Both the position numbers and the translations under genes were made by a program. From assembly GCF_009363555.1 (NCBI RefSeq), contig NZ_CP045372.1, forward strand, positions 1,116,001 to 1,180,000: a stretch of DNA of 64,000 nt, written 5' to 3'. The stretch is from Sulfitobacter sp. THAF37. Lineage in GTDB: Bacteria > Pseudomonadota > Alphaproteobacteria > Rhodobacterales > Rhodobacteraceae. Positions 9,909 through 18,506 of this stretch are shown piece after piece. Below the pieces are notes generated by a model that had not been told where the DNA came from, did not search any database, and saw only the letters and a list, made by a program, of their open reading frames with translations. Each line of letters begins with the position of its first letter. Within the stretch, counting starts at the first letter, position 1.

Positions 9909-10834
9909 GTGGCGTAGTGCTCCAGGTAATAGTTGTAGGTTCTGGCGATCCCCTCGCGCAGTGGGGTGGGGGCCTGCCAGCCCCAGGCAGTCTGCCGGTC
10001 GGTGGCGCAGAGTTTCTGTTTCATGCCGACGGGGCGGGACAGGTCGTGGGTGAACCTCCCCTCCCAGCCGATCACCTCGGCAACGGCTGCGTAATAATCG
10101 TTGATCGAATGGTCATGACCCAGCCCGATGTTCATGGCGCCGGGCAGGGCGGCGGGGTCTTTTACCGCTTTCCAGACGGCACCGGCCAGATCCGCTGCGT
10201 ACATGAATTCGCGCCGTGCGGTACCGTCGCCCCATATTTCGACTGTTTCCGCACCCGTGCGCATCGCCTCGTGCACCTTATGAATGATCGCAGGCAGCAG
10301 GTGCGACGCCTTTGGGTCGAATTTGTCATATGGCCCGTAAAGGTTGCAGGGGATCAGCGTCTTGTAGTGCGCATCCGGGTCTTCAATTCGGATGTAGTCG
10401 CAAAGCTTCATCGCCATGATCTTGGCAATCGCATAGCCCTCGTTCGTGGGTTCGAGCGGCCCTGTCAGGATGCTTTCCTCCCGCAGGGGGTTTTTCGCCT
10501 GCGCGGGGTACATGCAGGTGGACGCGAGATTGATCAGCCGTGCCACCCCTGCGGCACGCGCGCCCATGATGACGTTGCGGCCGATGGCGATGTTCTGTTC
10601 CAAAAATGCCACCGGATGCGCCATGTTCGCCTGAATGCCTCCCACGCGTCCTGCGGCGTGAACGATCACGTCGGGCTTCTGCGCGGCGATGTAGGCGGCG
10701 GTCTGGCCGGCATCCGTCAGGTCCACCTCGGCGGAGCCGGGGGCCAGTATCGTCCATCCGGACGCGCCTGTATGGTTTCGGATGTTGAGGCCGACCATGC
10801 CGTTGCCGCCGGTGAGAAAGAGCTTGCCCGCCAC
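9905..10834 (-). CDS. GDP-L-fucose synthase or GDP-colitose synthase (ColC-like) epimerase/reductase
   Basis: A 309-residue extended SDR. The dinucleotide-binding loop is T-G-G-N-G-M-V-G (residues 8-15). The catalytic Y134-x3-K138 lies in N-E-G-Y-A-I-A-K. C107 in S-T-C-M-Y-P and H178 in S-H-L-L-P match the residues that epimerise C3 and C5 in GDP-fucose synthase. Fcl and ColC are close relatives and cannot be separated by eye. Because a ColD-like 3-dehydratase is encoded immediately downstream with a four-base overlap, a C5-epimerase/C4-reductase acting on a 3-deoxy substrate (GDP-L-colitose) is at least as likely as GDP-L-fucose. It is separated from gmd by three bases. Confidence 0.85.
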   Translation of the reverse strand: MAGKLFLTGGNGMVGLNIRNHTGASGWTILAPGSAEVDLTDAGQTAAYIAAQKPDVIVHAAGRVGGIQANMAHPVAFLEQNIAIGRNVIMGARAAGVARLINLASTCMYPAQAKNPLREESILTGPLEPTNEGYAIAKIMAMKLCDYIRIEDPDAHYKTLIPCNLYGPYDKFDPKASHLLPAIIHKVHEAMRTGAETVEIWGDGTARREFMYAADLAGAVWKAVKDPAALPGAMNIGLGHDHSINDYYAAVAEVIGWEGRFTHDLSRPVGMKQKLCATDRQTAWGWQAPTPLREGIARTYNYYLEHYAT

Positions 10835-10837
10835 CGC

Positions 10838-11956
10838 TCAGTCCTCGCGCGACATTTGCGGATCATACCCGTGATCCTTGAGCACGCGTTCGCGCTGGGC
10901 GTTGCGCAGGTCACTGGCGACCATCTCGGCACACATTTCCTGCGCCGTGATCTGTGGGGTCCACCCCAGCTTGGCCTTGGCCTTGGACGGATCGCCCAGC
11001 AGCGTTTCAACTTCTGCCGGTCGGAAATAGCGCGGGTCGATACGAAAGATCACGTCCCCCTCCCGCAAAGCGGGAGCCTTGTCGCCGGTGATGCTGTCGA
11101 CGATGCCGACCTCGTCCACCCCACTGCCTTCAAACTTCAAAGTCAGGCCCAATTCCGCCGCCGACCATTCGATGAACTGGCGAACTGAGTACTGGACCCC
11201 GGTGGCAATCACGAAATCCTCGGCGACGTCCTGCTGCAACATCATCCATTGCATGCGCACATAGTCCTTCGCATGGCCCCAGTCGCGCAGGGCGTCGATG
11301 TTGCCCATGTACAGGCAGGGTTCCAGCCCCTGCGCGATGTTGCAAAGTCCGCGGGTGATCTTGCGGGTGACAAAGGTCTCCCCGCGGCGCGGGCTCTCAT
11401 GGTTGAACAGGATGCCATTACAGGCATACATCCCGTAAGCTTCGCGGTAATTTACCGTGATCCAGTAGGCGTACATCTTGGCCACGGCATAGGGGCTGCG
11501 AGGATGGAACGGCGTCGTCTCTGTCTGCGGCGTCTCCTGCACCAAGCCGTAGAGCTCGGATGTCGACGCCTGATAGAACCGGGTCTTCTGATCCATCTTG
11601 AGAAAGCGAATGGCCTCAAGCAGGCGCAGCGCACCGTTGGCGTCCACGTCGGCGGTGTATTCCGGTGCCTCGAAGCTGACCGCCACATGGCTTTGCGCCC
11701 CGAGATTATAAACCTCGTCCGGCTGGACCTCTGCCAGAATGCGGGTCAGGTTCGATGTATCGGTCAGATCCCCGTAGTGCAGGTGAAAATTGCGGTTCCG
11801 TTCGTGCGGATCCTGAAAGATGTGGTCAATTCGCTGGGTGTTGAACTGGGATGCGCGGCGCTTGATCCCGTGTACCTCGTAGCCCTTTTCCAGCAGGAAT
11901 TCCGCCAGATAGGAACCGTCCTGACCGGTCACGCCGGTGATGAGTGCTGTCTTCAT
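10838..11956 (-). CDS. gmd: GDP-mannose 4,6-dehydratase
   Basis: A 372-residue extended SDR, the usual length, that converts GDP-D-mannose to GDP-4-keto-6-deoxy-D-mannose. The NADP-binding loop is [12 protein letters not shown] (residues 6-17). A-S-T-S-E-L-Y-G carries the catalytic Thr/Ser and Glu, and [12 protein letters not shown] holds the catalytic Tyr and Lys. [16 protein letters not shown] is the family substrate segment. It is the first gene of the minus-strand sugar-nucleotide cassette and is divergent from the FAH-family gene across 120 bases, where the cassette promoter presumably lies. Confidence 0.96.
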   Translation of the reverse strand: MKTALITGVTGQDGSYLAEFLLEKGYEVHGIKRRASQFNTQRIDHIFQDPHERNRNFHLHYGDLTDTSNLTRILAEVQPDEVYNLGAQSHVAVSFEAPEYTADVDANGALRLLEAIRFLKMDQKTRFYQASTSELYGLVQETPQTETTPFHPRSPYAVAKMYAYWITVNYREAYGMYACNGILFNHESPRRGETFVTRKITRGLCNIAQGLEPCLYMGNIDALRDWGHAKDYVRMQWMMLQQDVAEDFVIATGVQYSVRQFIEWSAAELGLTLKFEGSGVDEVGIVDSITGDKAPALREGDVIFRIDPRYFRPAEVETLLGDPSKAKAKLGWTPQITAQEMCAEMVASDLRNAQRERVLKDHGYDPQMSRED

Positions 11957-12076
11957 GTGATTTTCCTGCCGTCTATTTCGGTCCTTCTATGGCATAGGGT
12001 GTGTATAGCCAACACGCTTTCCATTGACGACGCCGGGCTGGCGGTGTTCGTTGCGCCCAGCGAAAGGAGCTTGCCC

Positions 12077-12769
12077 ATGTTTGTTTTCGACCCTCCCCGC
12101 CAGGCCAGCCTTGCCGTGCAGGACAGCGATGCGCGTTTCCCTGTACGCCGGATCTTTTGTGTGGGGCGCAACTACGAGGCCCACGCGCGCGAAATGGGCA
12201 AGGACCCGACGCGGGAGGCGCCGTTCTTTTTCACCAAGCCTGCAGATGCGGCGGTGGATGCGCCTTGCACCATGCCTTATCCGCCGCTGACCGAGAACCT
12301 GCATTACGAGATCGAGTTGGTCATCGCCATTGGAAAGGGCGGCGCGGAAATCGCAGAGGATGACGTGATGGATCATGTCTGGGGCGCTTCCGTGGGGCTG
12401 GATATGACCCGCCGCGACCTTCAGGCCGAGGCCAAGGAAATGGGCCGCCCCTGGGACTGGGCCAAGGCATTCGACCAGTCGGCGCCGATTGCAGCGATCA
12501 AGCCGCTGGCAGATGTACCGAGTGTAGAGCGCGGGCGCATCTGGCTGGCGGTCAACGGCAACCTCCGGCAGGAGGCGGACCTGTCCGATCTGATCTGGTC
12601 GGTGCGTGAACACGTGTCGATCCTGAGCCATGCCATGACCCTTGCTCCGGGTGATCTGATCATGACCGGCACCCCCGCTGGTGTCGGGGCCGTCGTGACG
12701 GGTGACGTGATCACCGGCGGCGTCGAGGGCATCGGCGAGCTGAAAGTTACCATCGGCGAGCGCGCATGA
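12077..12769 (+). CDS. Fumarylacetoacetate hydrolase family protein (fumarylpyruvate hydrolase-like)
   Basis: A 230-residue single-domain FAH protein. Metal-binding residues are visible in H-Y-E-I-E-L and in D-M-T-R-R-D-L-Q, and M-T-G-T-P-A-G-V-G is the C-terminal active-site loop. The start at 12077 has GGAG at ribosome-binding distance; the frame is open far upstream but that part is antisense to gmd. It overlaps the following GST-like gene by four bases. A short FAH protein paired with a zeta-type GST resembles the maleylpyruvate isomerase/fumarylpyruvate hydrolase pair of the gentisate pathway, but no gentisate dioxygenase is in the window, so the substrate is inferred only. Confidence 0.85.
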   Translation: MFVFDPPRQASLAVQDSDARFPVRRIFCVGRNYEAHAREMGKDPTREAPFFFTKPADAAVDAPCTMPYPPLTENLHYEIELVIAIGKGGAEIAEDDVMDHVWGASVGLDMTRRDLQAEAKEMGRPWDWAKAFDQSAPIAAIKPLADVPSVERGRIWLAVNGNLRQEADLSDLIWSVREHVSILSHAMTLAPGDLIMTGTPAGVGAVVTGDVITGGVEGIGELKVTIGERA

Positions 12770-13413
12770 GCGACCTGGTTCTTCACAACTACTTTCGGTC
12801 CTCCACCTCTGTCCGGGTGCGCGCGGCGCTGAACCTCAAGGGGTTGGCGTTCGACTATGTGCCGCTTTCGCTTTTGCAGGGCGAACAGGCCAGCGCCGCG
12901 CATCTGGCGCTGAACCCGTCGGGACTGGTGCCGACACTGGTTACACCGCAGGGGGCCTTGCCCCAGTCGCTGGCAATCCTGGAATGGCTGGATGAGGTGC
13001 ACCCGGAACCCGCGCTGCTGCCCGACGACCCTTGGGGCCGGGCGCGTGTACGCAGCCTGGCGCAGATCATCGCGCTGGATATCCATCCGGTGAACAATCT
13101 GCGCGTCCTGCAGCACCTTGAGACCGAGTTCGGTGTCGATGCGGCGGGCAAGGCAGCCTGGTTCCGCAAGTGGGCAGGGGCCGGGATGCAGGCGCTCGAA
13201 ACCCGGCTCGCGGCGGAGCCCGAAACGGGCCGCTTCTGCCACGGCGATACGGTCGGAATGGCGGACCTGTGCCTTTATGCCCAGGTGCTGAACAACGCGC
13301 GGTTCGAAGTGGACATGAGCAACTGTCCCACGATCCTGCGCATCCATGAGAATTGCATGGCGACCCCGGCGCTGGAACGCGCAGCGCCCGCGCATCAGCC
13401 TGACGCTAGCTGA
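12766..13413 (+). CDS. Zeta-class glutathione S-transferase (maleylacetoacetate/maleylpyruvate isomerase-like)
   Basis: A 215-residue protein with an N-terminal thioredoxin-like domain and a C-terminal helical domain. The zeta-class signature S-S-T-S-V-R-V-R appears at residues 12-19 (usually S-S-C-S-W-R-V-R, so the Cys is Thr here), followed by N-P-S-G-L-V-P-T-L and the Q-S-L-A-I-L-E-W-L-D glutathione-binding segment. D-I-H-P-V-N-N-L-R-V is typical of MAAI/MPI enzymes. It is coupled to the FAH-family gene by an ATGA overlap. The 3' end overlaps the convergent alpha/beta hydrolase gene by eight bases. Confidence 0.85.
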   Translation: MSDLVLHNYFRSSTSVRVRAALNLKGLAFDYVPLSLLQGEQASAAHLALNPSGLVPTLVTPQGALPQSLAILEWLDEVHPEPALLPDDPWGRARVRSLAQIIALDIHPVNNLRVLQHLETEFGVDAAGKAAWFRKWAGAGMQALETRLAAEPETGRFCHGDTVGMADLCLYAQVLNNARFEVDMSNCPTILRIHENCMATPALERAAPAHQPDAS

Positions 13414-14212
13414 AGGGATGGGCCGACAGAAAATCGTCCAGATGTGACACGACAGACTGCGGGGCGTCCCAGACAATGGAATGGCCCGCATCCTCGACAG
13501 TGGCTTCTCGCAGGTCGGCGATACCTTCGAAACCCGGCCGGGCCAGTGCGGGTGGCACGAGAACATCCTGTGCCGCATAGAGGATCAGTGTCGGGCAGGC
13601 GATATCCGACAAGCGGGCCTGGGGTCGGAACGCCTTGAAGGCGTCCAGCTGATGCGCCATCGCATCGGCGGTCTGGGCATAGGGATAGGCCTGCGCCGCT
13701 TCCAGCGCCGCCTCGACGCTGCCGGGTTGGGCAAAGAATTCCGGCCGGAAAATCCAGGGATAAAGCGCACGAAGCCAAGCTTCCTCGCCTCCGGGCATCC
13801 GCCGGATCGCAAGCAGTGCCTCAAACACCGCCGTGGTGCGCGGGCTGCGCACCCGACCCGAGGCCATGACGGTGGCGCTGGCCACCCGGTCCGGGAACAG
13901 TCCGGCGACTTCAAGCGTCATCAGCCCGCCCATGGAATGGCCCGCGACATGGAACCGCGGATGTCCCAGATGATCCATCAAAGCGACGACATCCTGCACC
14001 ATGTCATTCATGGTGGCGGGAGCGTTCACGGGGGTGGTGCGACCGGTGGTGCGGTTGTCGGGACGGATCAGGGTGAAGCGGTCACGCAGCAACGGGATCA
14101 GCGGCGTCCAGGCGGCATTGTCGCTCAGCATCCCCGCCAGCAGCACAAGCGGTGGACCATCGCCTTCGATTTCATAGTGCAAGGACAGATCGTCAAGCGT
14201 CAGGTCAGGCAT
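13406..14212 (-). CDS. Alpha/beta hydrolase
   Basis: A 268-residue alpha/beta-hydrolase fold protein. The nucleophile elbow is G-H-S-M-G-G near residue 90, preceded by the oxyanion strand L-V-L-L-A-G-M near residue 20. A likely acid lies in Y-A-A-Q-D-V-L-V-P, and the catalytic His is in D-A-G-H-S-I near residue 245. The sequence is of the 3-oxoadipate enol-lactonase/haloperoxidase-like kind, but substrate cannot be assigned. It overlaps the upstream P1 peptidase gene by eight bases and is the last gene of the transporter-peptidase unit. Confidence 0.87.
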   Translation of the reverse strand: MPDLTLDDLSLHYEIEGDGPPLVLLAGMLSDNAAWTPLIPLLRDRFTLIRPDNRTTGRTTPVNAPATMNDMVQDVVALMDHLGHPRFHVAGHSMGGLMTLEVAGLFPDRVASATVMASGRVRSPRTTAVFEALLAIRRMPGGEEAWLRALYPWIFRPEFFAQPGSVEAALEAAQAYPYAQTADAMAHQLDAFKAFRPQARLSDIACPTLILYAAQDVLVPPALARPGFEGIADLREATVEDAGHSIVWDAPQSVVSHLDDFLSAHPFS

Positions 14213-15194
14213 TCAGGTCGCTCCAGCAAGGCAGCAGGTCGCCGGGGCGCGGCGTCGCATGGTAGATTGCCCGTGCAATGGCGCGGGACAGGCACAGTGC
14301 GGCGGCATGGCCGATCAGCGTCACGTCCCCGGCGGCCCTGCCCGCGGTGCTGAGCGCAAAGACGAGATCGCCGTCATGCGGTGTATGTGCCGGGACGGTG
14401 GCGCGGCCGATCCCGTCATGTGCGGCGACGGCGACGCGTTGGCATTGCGCCTTGGTCAGGGCGGCGTCAGTGGCGACTATGGCAATCGTCGTGTTCTCTC
14501 GCGGGGACATCGCCCGCATCTTGCGGCTGTCGAGCGTCCTGCCCAGCCCGGTGGCAAGGTCCGGCCCGATACCGCCGAATTCCGCCCCTACCTCGAAGGG
14601 GGCGGCGTAAAAATGCCGGTCCCCCGGCGTTGTCACGGCGCCGACCGGATTGGCAGCCACCAGCGCGCCCACGGTGCTGCCATCCGGCAGCACCAGCGAA
14701 GCGGACCCCAGACCGCCCTTCATCATCGCGCTGAGCGCGCCTGTGCCGGCGCCTGCGGTGCCCAGCTCGAATTCCGTTGTCGCCGCGTCCAGTGCCTGTC
14801 GGCCCAGCGCACGGTAAGGATTCTCGGTCCAGGTTTTGTCGCCGCCGTTCAGCAGGTCAAAGATGATCGCACCGGGGACAAGCGGAATGACGGCCGGGCC
14901 GATGGTAAACCCGCGACCTGCCGCCCGCAGCCCGTCAACGACGCCCGAACAGGCGTCGAGCCCATAGGCCGAACCGCCCGACAGCACCAGCGCATCCACC
15001 GCATCGACCGATTTGTCCGGGGCCAGCAGATCGGTCTCGCGCGTGCCGGGCGCGCCGCCCATGACATGCACGGAGGCTACGAAGGGTGCCTCGCCGACCA
15101 AGACGGTCGTGCCGGATTTCAACGCATCGTCCTGTGCGTTCCCGACCTTCAGGCCGGGCACGTCGGTGATCAGATTTCCGGGTCCGGTATTCAT
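14205..15194 (-). CDS. P1 family (DmpA/NylC-type) self-processing peptidase
   Basis: A 329-residue Ntn-type hydrolase. The family signature L-S-G-G-S-A-Y-G-L-D-A lies near residue 71, G-A-G-T-G-A near residue 148, and the predicted autocleavage point is N234/T235 in R-E-N-T-T-I-A-I-V, which would make T235 the new N-terminal nucleophile of the small subunit. Relatives include the aminopeptidase DmpA, beta-peptidyl aminopeptidases and nylon hydrolase NylC. It lies downstream of a dipeptide-type ABC transporter and an SDR on the same strand, so it may act on peptides or amides taken up by that transporter. Substrate is unknown. Confidence 0.88.
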   Translation of the reverse strand: MNTGPGNLITDVPGLKVGNAQDDALKSGTTVLVGEAPFVASVHVMGGAPGTRETDLLAPDKSVDAVDALVLSGGSAYGLDACSGVVDGLRAAGRGFTIGPAVIPLVPGAIIFDLLNGGDKTWTENPYRALGRQALDAATTEFELGTAGAGTGALSAMMKGGLGSASLVLPDGSTVGALVAANPVGAVTTPGDRHFYAAPFEVGAEFGGIGPDLATGLGRTLDSRKMRAMSPRENTTIAIVATDAALTKAQCQRVAVAAHDGIGRATVPAHTPHDGDLVFALSTAGRAAGDVTLIGHAAALCLSRAIARAIYHATPRPGDLLPCWSDLNA

Positions 15195-15248
15195 TTCACG
15201 CCTGTCGGGATCGGGGTGTTCAGAAGTCGTGCTGCCAGGCGGTACCGG

Positions 15249-15995
15249 TCATATGCACCGTCCGCCATCCACTTCCATGGCGACGCCGGTGATCATGCTG
15301 GCCTCATCCGAGCAGAGAAACAGCGCCGCATTCCCCATATCCTGCGGCGTCGAAAACCGGCCCAGGGGGATGGTCGACAGGAACTTCGCCCTCATTTCCG
15401 GCGTGTCCTCACCCATGAAGCTTTTCAGAAGGGGGGTTTCACCCGCGACCGGGTTCAGCGCGTTCACGCGAATGCCCTTCGGGGCGAGCTCGACTGCCAT
15501 CGCCTTGGTCGCGGTGATCATCCAGCCTTTCGAGGCATTGTACCAGCTCAGGTTCGGTCGCGGCGACACGCCGGCGGTGGACGCGACATTCAGGATCGCC
15601 CCCGCGCCGCGTTCTTTCATGTGCGGCGCCAGCGCGCGGGCGGTCAGGTAGACAGATCGCATGTTGACCCTGAAAACGCGGTCGAAGTCCTCTTCGGACA
15701 CGTCATCCAGCGGTGTCGGAAGGTGAGTGACACCGGCGTTGTTGACCAGTATATCCACATGACCAAAGACATCCATCGCGGTGCGGGCCATGTCGTTGAC
15801 AGACGCGCCGTCGCCCACATCCACGGTATGGGCCACGGCGTGGTCCCCCATCTCCTCGGCAAAGTCGCGTGCCGCGCTGGCGTTGATGTCCGCGATCATC
15901 ACCCGCGCACCTTCCTGGATGAAGCGCCGCACGATCCCCGCGCCAAAGCCGGAAGCACCGCCGGTGATGATTGCTGTCTTCGCGGTCAGTCGCAT
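15249..15995 (-). CDS. Short-chain dehydrogenase/reductase
   Basis: A 248-residue classical SDR. T-G-G-A-S-G-F-G (residues 11-18) is the cofactor loop, N-N-A-G-V is present, and the catalytic triad is in N-V-A-S-T-A and Y-N-A-S-K. The C-terminal F-L-C-S-D-E-A-S-M-I-T-G and V-D-G-G motifs suggest the FabG/glucose-dehydrogenase-like branch. The start at 15995 is set by CAGGAGGCC upstream. It sits between the ABC ATPase gene (100 bases upstream) and the P1 peptidase gene (54 bases downstream). Substrate cannot be told from the sequence. Confidence 0.9.
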   Translation of the reverse strand: MRLTAKTAIITGGASGFGAGIVRRFIQEGARVMIADINASAARDFAEEMGDHAVAHTVDVGDGASVNDMARTAMDVFGHVDILVNNAGVTHLPTPLDDVSEEDFDRVFRVNMRSVYLTARALAPHMKERGAGAILNVASTAGVSPRPNLSWYNASKGWMITATKAMAVELAPKGIRVNALNPVAGETPLLKSFMGEDTPEMRAKFLSTIPLGRFSTPQDMGNAALFLCSDEASMITGVAMEVDGGRCI

Positions 15996-16095
15996 GGCTT
16001 TGGCCTCCTGGTCGTTCAGCGCCCAGTGTGCCGCTTGCCGGGACGCTTGCCAAGCCCGGTCCGCGATCCACCCGAAAAGAGAAGCTTCCCGCCGG

Positions 16096-17694
16096 TCATC
16101 CCGTCTCTTGCAGTTGCGGCAGGACCGGGGCCGCATCTATCAGCGTCCTGGTATAGGGATGTTGCGGGTTCTCGAAGGTCTGTTCGGTTGGTCCTTCCTC
16201 GACGATCTTGCCTGACTTCATGACCAGCACCCTGTCCGTGACCGTGCGCACCACCGACAGGTCGTGCGAGATGAACAGATAGGTCAGGTCATAGGCACCG
16301 CAGAGATTGGCGAGCAAGTCGAGAATTTGGCTACGCACGGAGACATCCAGCGCGCTCACCGCTTCGTCGAACAGGATCAGCTCGGGCCGGATGATCAAGG
16401 CGCGCGCAATGGCGATACGCTGCCGTTGACCGCCCGAGAATTCGTGAATGTACTTGCGCGCGTCCGACGGGCCGAGACCGACGGCGGTCAATGCCTCGTC
16501 GATGGCGCGGGTGCGCGCGGCCCCCGTCGGCGGGTCGGGCAAAAGGTGGAACGGTTCCGTCACCAGCCGATCCACCCGGTGTCGGGGGTTGAAGCTGCCG
16601 AAAGGATCCTGGAACACAACCTGCATCTTGCGCCGCACGGCAAGATTGGGCGCGTTGCCCGAAAACACAGGCGCACCGTCCAGCGTGATGCTGCCCGCCT
16701 GGACCTGTTCGAGCCCCAGCAACGCGCGGGTCAGGGTGGATTTTCCACAGCCGGACTCGCCGACAAGCCCCAGCCGCTCCCCCCTTTGTATGGTAAAGGA
16801 CACGTCATCGACGGCGCGGAAATGCTCGACCGGGCCAAACAGGGTCTTGCGCGGCAACCGATAATCCCGGCTGACGTTCGTGACCTCCAGCAGCGGTTTC
16901 TGTGCGGCTACCTTGGGCAGGGATACCTGATGACCGGAGGCCGCAAAGAGCATCTTCGTGTAAGGGTGGTTCATGTGTCGAAGCAGGTGCCCGGTTTCGC
17001 CCTCTTCCACCACTTCGCCGTTGCGCATGACCACGATACGATCCGCCAGGTCGGCGACCACAGCCAGGTCATGGGTGATCATCATCAGGCCCATCGCGTC
17101 CGTGCGGGCGAGGTGCCTGAGCAATTCGAGGATCTGCGCCTGCGTCGTGACGTCCAGTGCGGTGGTGGGTTCGTCGGCGATCAGCAAACGAGGCCGCAGC
17201 ACGATGGCCATGGCAATCACCACGCGCTGGCGTTGCCCGCCCGACAGTTCGTGCGGATACCGGCTGAGCGGAAAGCGGTCCTGCGGCAGACCCACCCTCG
17301 CAAGGGTCTGCGCCGCGCGTTCCTCGGCCTCGGCGCGGGAGGTGTCGGGTTCGTGGATGCGGACGGTTTCGGCCACCTGGGCACCGATGGTCTGCACCGG
17401 GTTCAGGGCCGTCATCGGTTCCTGGAACACCATGCCGATGTCATTGCCGCGGATGCCGCAAAGCGTCTGTTCGCTTTGTTGTGCCAGATCCCGGTCCGCG
17501 AAGATGATCCGGCCCTGCGTCTGCGTCCCCTTGGGCAGCAATTGCATGCTGGCCAGGGCGGTTAGGGATTTGCCCGACCCGCTTTCTCCGGTGATCGCGA
17601 CGATCTCTCCCTCGTTGATGGACAGGGTCACATCGCGCAGGATGTTGATCCCGTAGATCGACAGCGACAGGTTCTGGATCGACAGCAGGCTCAT
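16096..17694 (-). CDS. Dipeptide/oligopeptide ABC transporter, fused double ATP-binding protein
   Basis: A 532-residue protein with two complete ABC domains. The first has G-E-S-G-S-G-K-S and L-S-G-G-Q-R-Q-R; the second has G-E-S-G-C-G-K-S and F-S-G-G-Q-R-Q-R followed by L-F-D-E-A-V-S-A-L-D. This is the DppD-DppF fusion arrangement seen in GsiA-like importers of peptides or glutathione. The ATG overlaps the permease stop by four bases. The start at 17694 was chosen for that overlap and for the N-terminus L-S-I-Q-N-L-S-L; the frame upstream belongs to a permease shadow. In the second domain the Walker B run ends D-E-A instead of the usual D-E-P. Confidence 0.93.
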   Translation of the reverse strand: MSLLSIQNLSLSIYGINILRDVTLSINEGEIVAITGESGSGKSLTALASMQLLPKGTQTQGRIIFADRDLAQQSEQTLCGIRGNDIGMVFQEPMTALNPVQTIGAQVAETVRIHEPDTSRAEAEERAAQTLARVGLPQDRFPLSRYPHELSGGQRQRVVIAMAIVLRPRLLIADEPTTALDVTTQAQILELLRHLARTDAMGLMMITHDLAVVADLADRIVVMRNGEVVEEGETGHLLRHMNHPYTKMLFAASGHQVSLPKVAAQKPLLEVTNVSRDYRLPRKTLFGPVEHFRAVDDVSFTIQRGERLGLVGESGCGKSTLTRALLGLEQVQAGSITLDGAPVFSGNAPNLAVRRKMQVVFQDPFGSFNPRHRVDRLVTEPFHLLPDPPTGAARTRAIDEALTAVGLGPSDARKYIHEFSGGQRQRIAIARALIIRPELILFDEAVSALDVSVRSQILDLLANLCGAYDLTYLFISHDLSVVRTVTDRVLVMKSGKIVEEGPTEQTFENPQHPYTRTLIDAAPVLPQLQETG

Positions 17695-18506
17695 GCGCGC
17701 ACCACCCGCAACCGCGGGTCGAGATAATCGCGCAGCCCGTCGCCCATCAGATTGAGACCCAGCACAGTGAGAATGATCGCGAACCCGGGGACCAGGGCCA
17801 TATGCGGTGCGATGCTGACCAGTGTCTGGGCATCGGCCAGCATCCTTCCCCAAGAGGGCGTCGGCGGCTGCGCGCCCAGGCCCACATAGCTCAGCGCGGC
17901 CTCGGCCAGAATCCCCAGCGAGAACTGGATGGTGCCCTGAACGATCAGCAGGTTCGTGATGTTGGGCAGGATATGCTCGACCGAGATGCGCGGGGCGGAT
18001 TTGCCCGCAACCCGTGCCGCCAGGATGAACTCGCGCTGCCACAGCGACAGCGCCGCGCCCCGTGTGATCCGTGCGAAGACAGGGATGTTGAAGATACCGA
18101 TGGCGATGATGGCATTGATCGCCCCGGCGCCGAAGACTGCGGTGATCAGGATCGCGATGACGATGCTGGGAAAGGCAAAGACAAGGTCGTTGCCCCGCAT
18201 GATCAGTTCGTCCAGCCAGCTGCCCTGACGCGCCGCGGCCCACAAGCCCAGCGGAATGCCCAGCCCCATGCCGATGCCCACCGCCACCAGCGCGACGGCG
18301 ATGGAGGTGCGGGCACCGACCATAATCATGCTCAGGATGTCGCGGCCGAAATGGTCGGTGCCCAGAAGATGTATCGCATCCGGTGTCTGAAGCTTGTTCG
18401 GAATATCCAGCGCGGCGTAGTCGTATGGGGTCCAGAAAAAGCTGATCAGCGCAGCGAGGACGAAGAGCGCGGACAGCATTGCGCCGATGATAAGGTTACG
18501 CCTCAT
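17691..18506 (-). CDS. Dipeptide-type ABC transporter permease (DppC-like)
   Basis: A 271-residue integral membrane protein with about six transmembrane segments and the EAA-type loop A-A-R-V-A-G-K-S-A-P-R-I facing the ATPase. L-L-G-T-D-H-F-G-R-D near residue 47 is the hallmark of the DppC/OppC branch. It overlaps the DppB-like gene upstream and the ATPase gene downstream by four bases each, so the three form one tightly coupled operon. Confidence 0.93.
   Translation of the reverse strand: MRRNLIIGAMLSALFVLAALISFFWTPYDYAALDIPNKLQTPDAIHLLGTDHFGRDILSMIMVGARTSIAVALVAVGIGMGLGIPLGLWAAARQGSWLDELIMRGNDLVFAFPSIVIAILITAVFGAGAINAIIAIGIFNIPVFARITRGAALSLWQREFILAARVAGKSAPRISVEHILPNITNLLIVQGTIQFSLGILAEAALSYVGLGAQPPTPSWGRMLADAQTLVSIAPHMALVPGFAIILTVLGLNLMGDGLRDYLDPRLRVVRA

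Noticed and set aside
14259..16223. 654-residue plus-strand open frame
   Set aside because: It runs antisense through the P1 peptidase and SDR genes, both of which have clear motifs, and is very rich in Arg, Gly and His, as shadows are.
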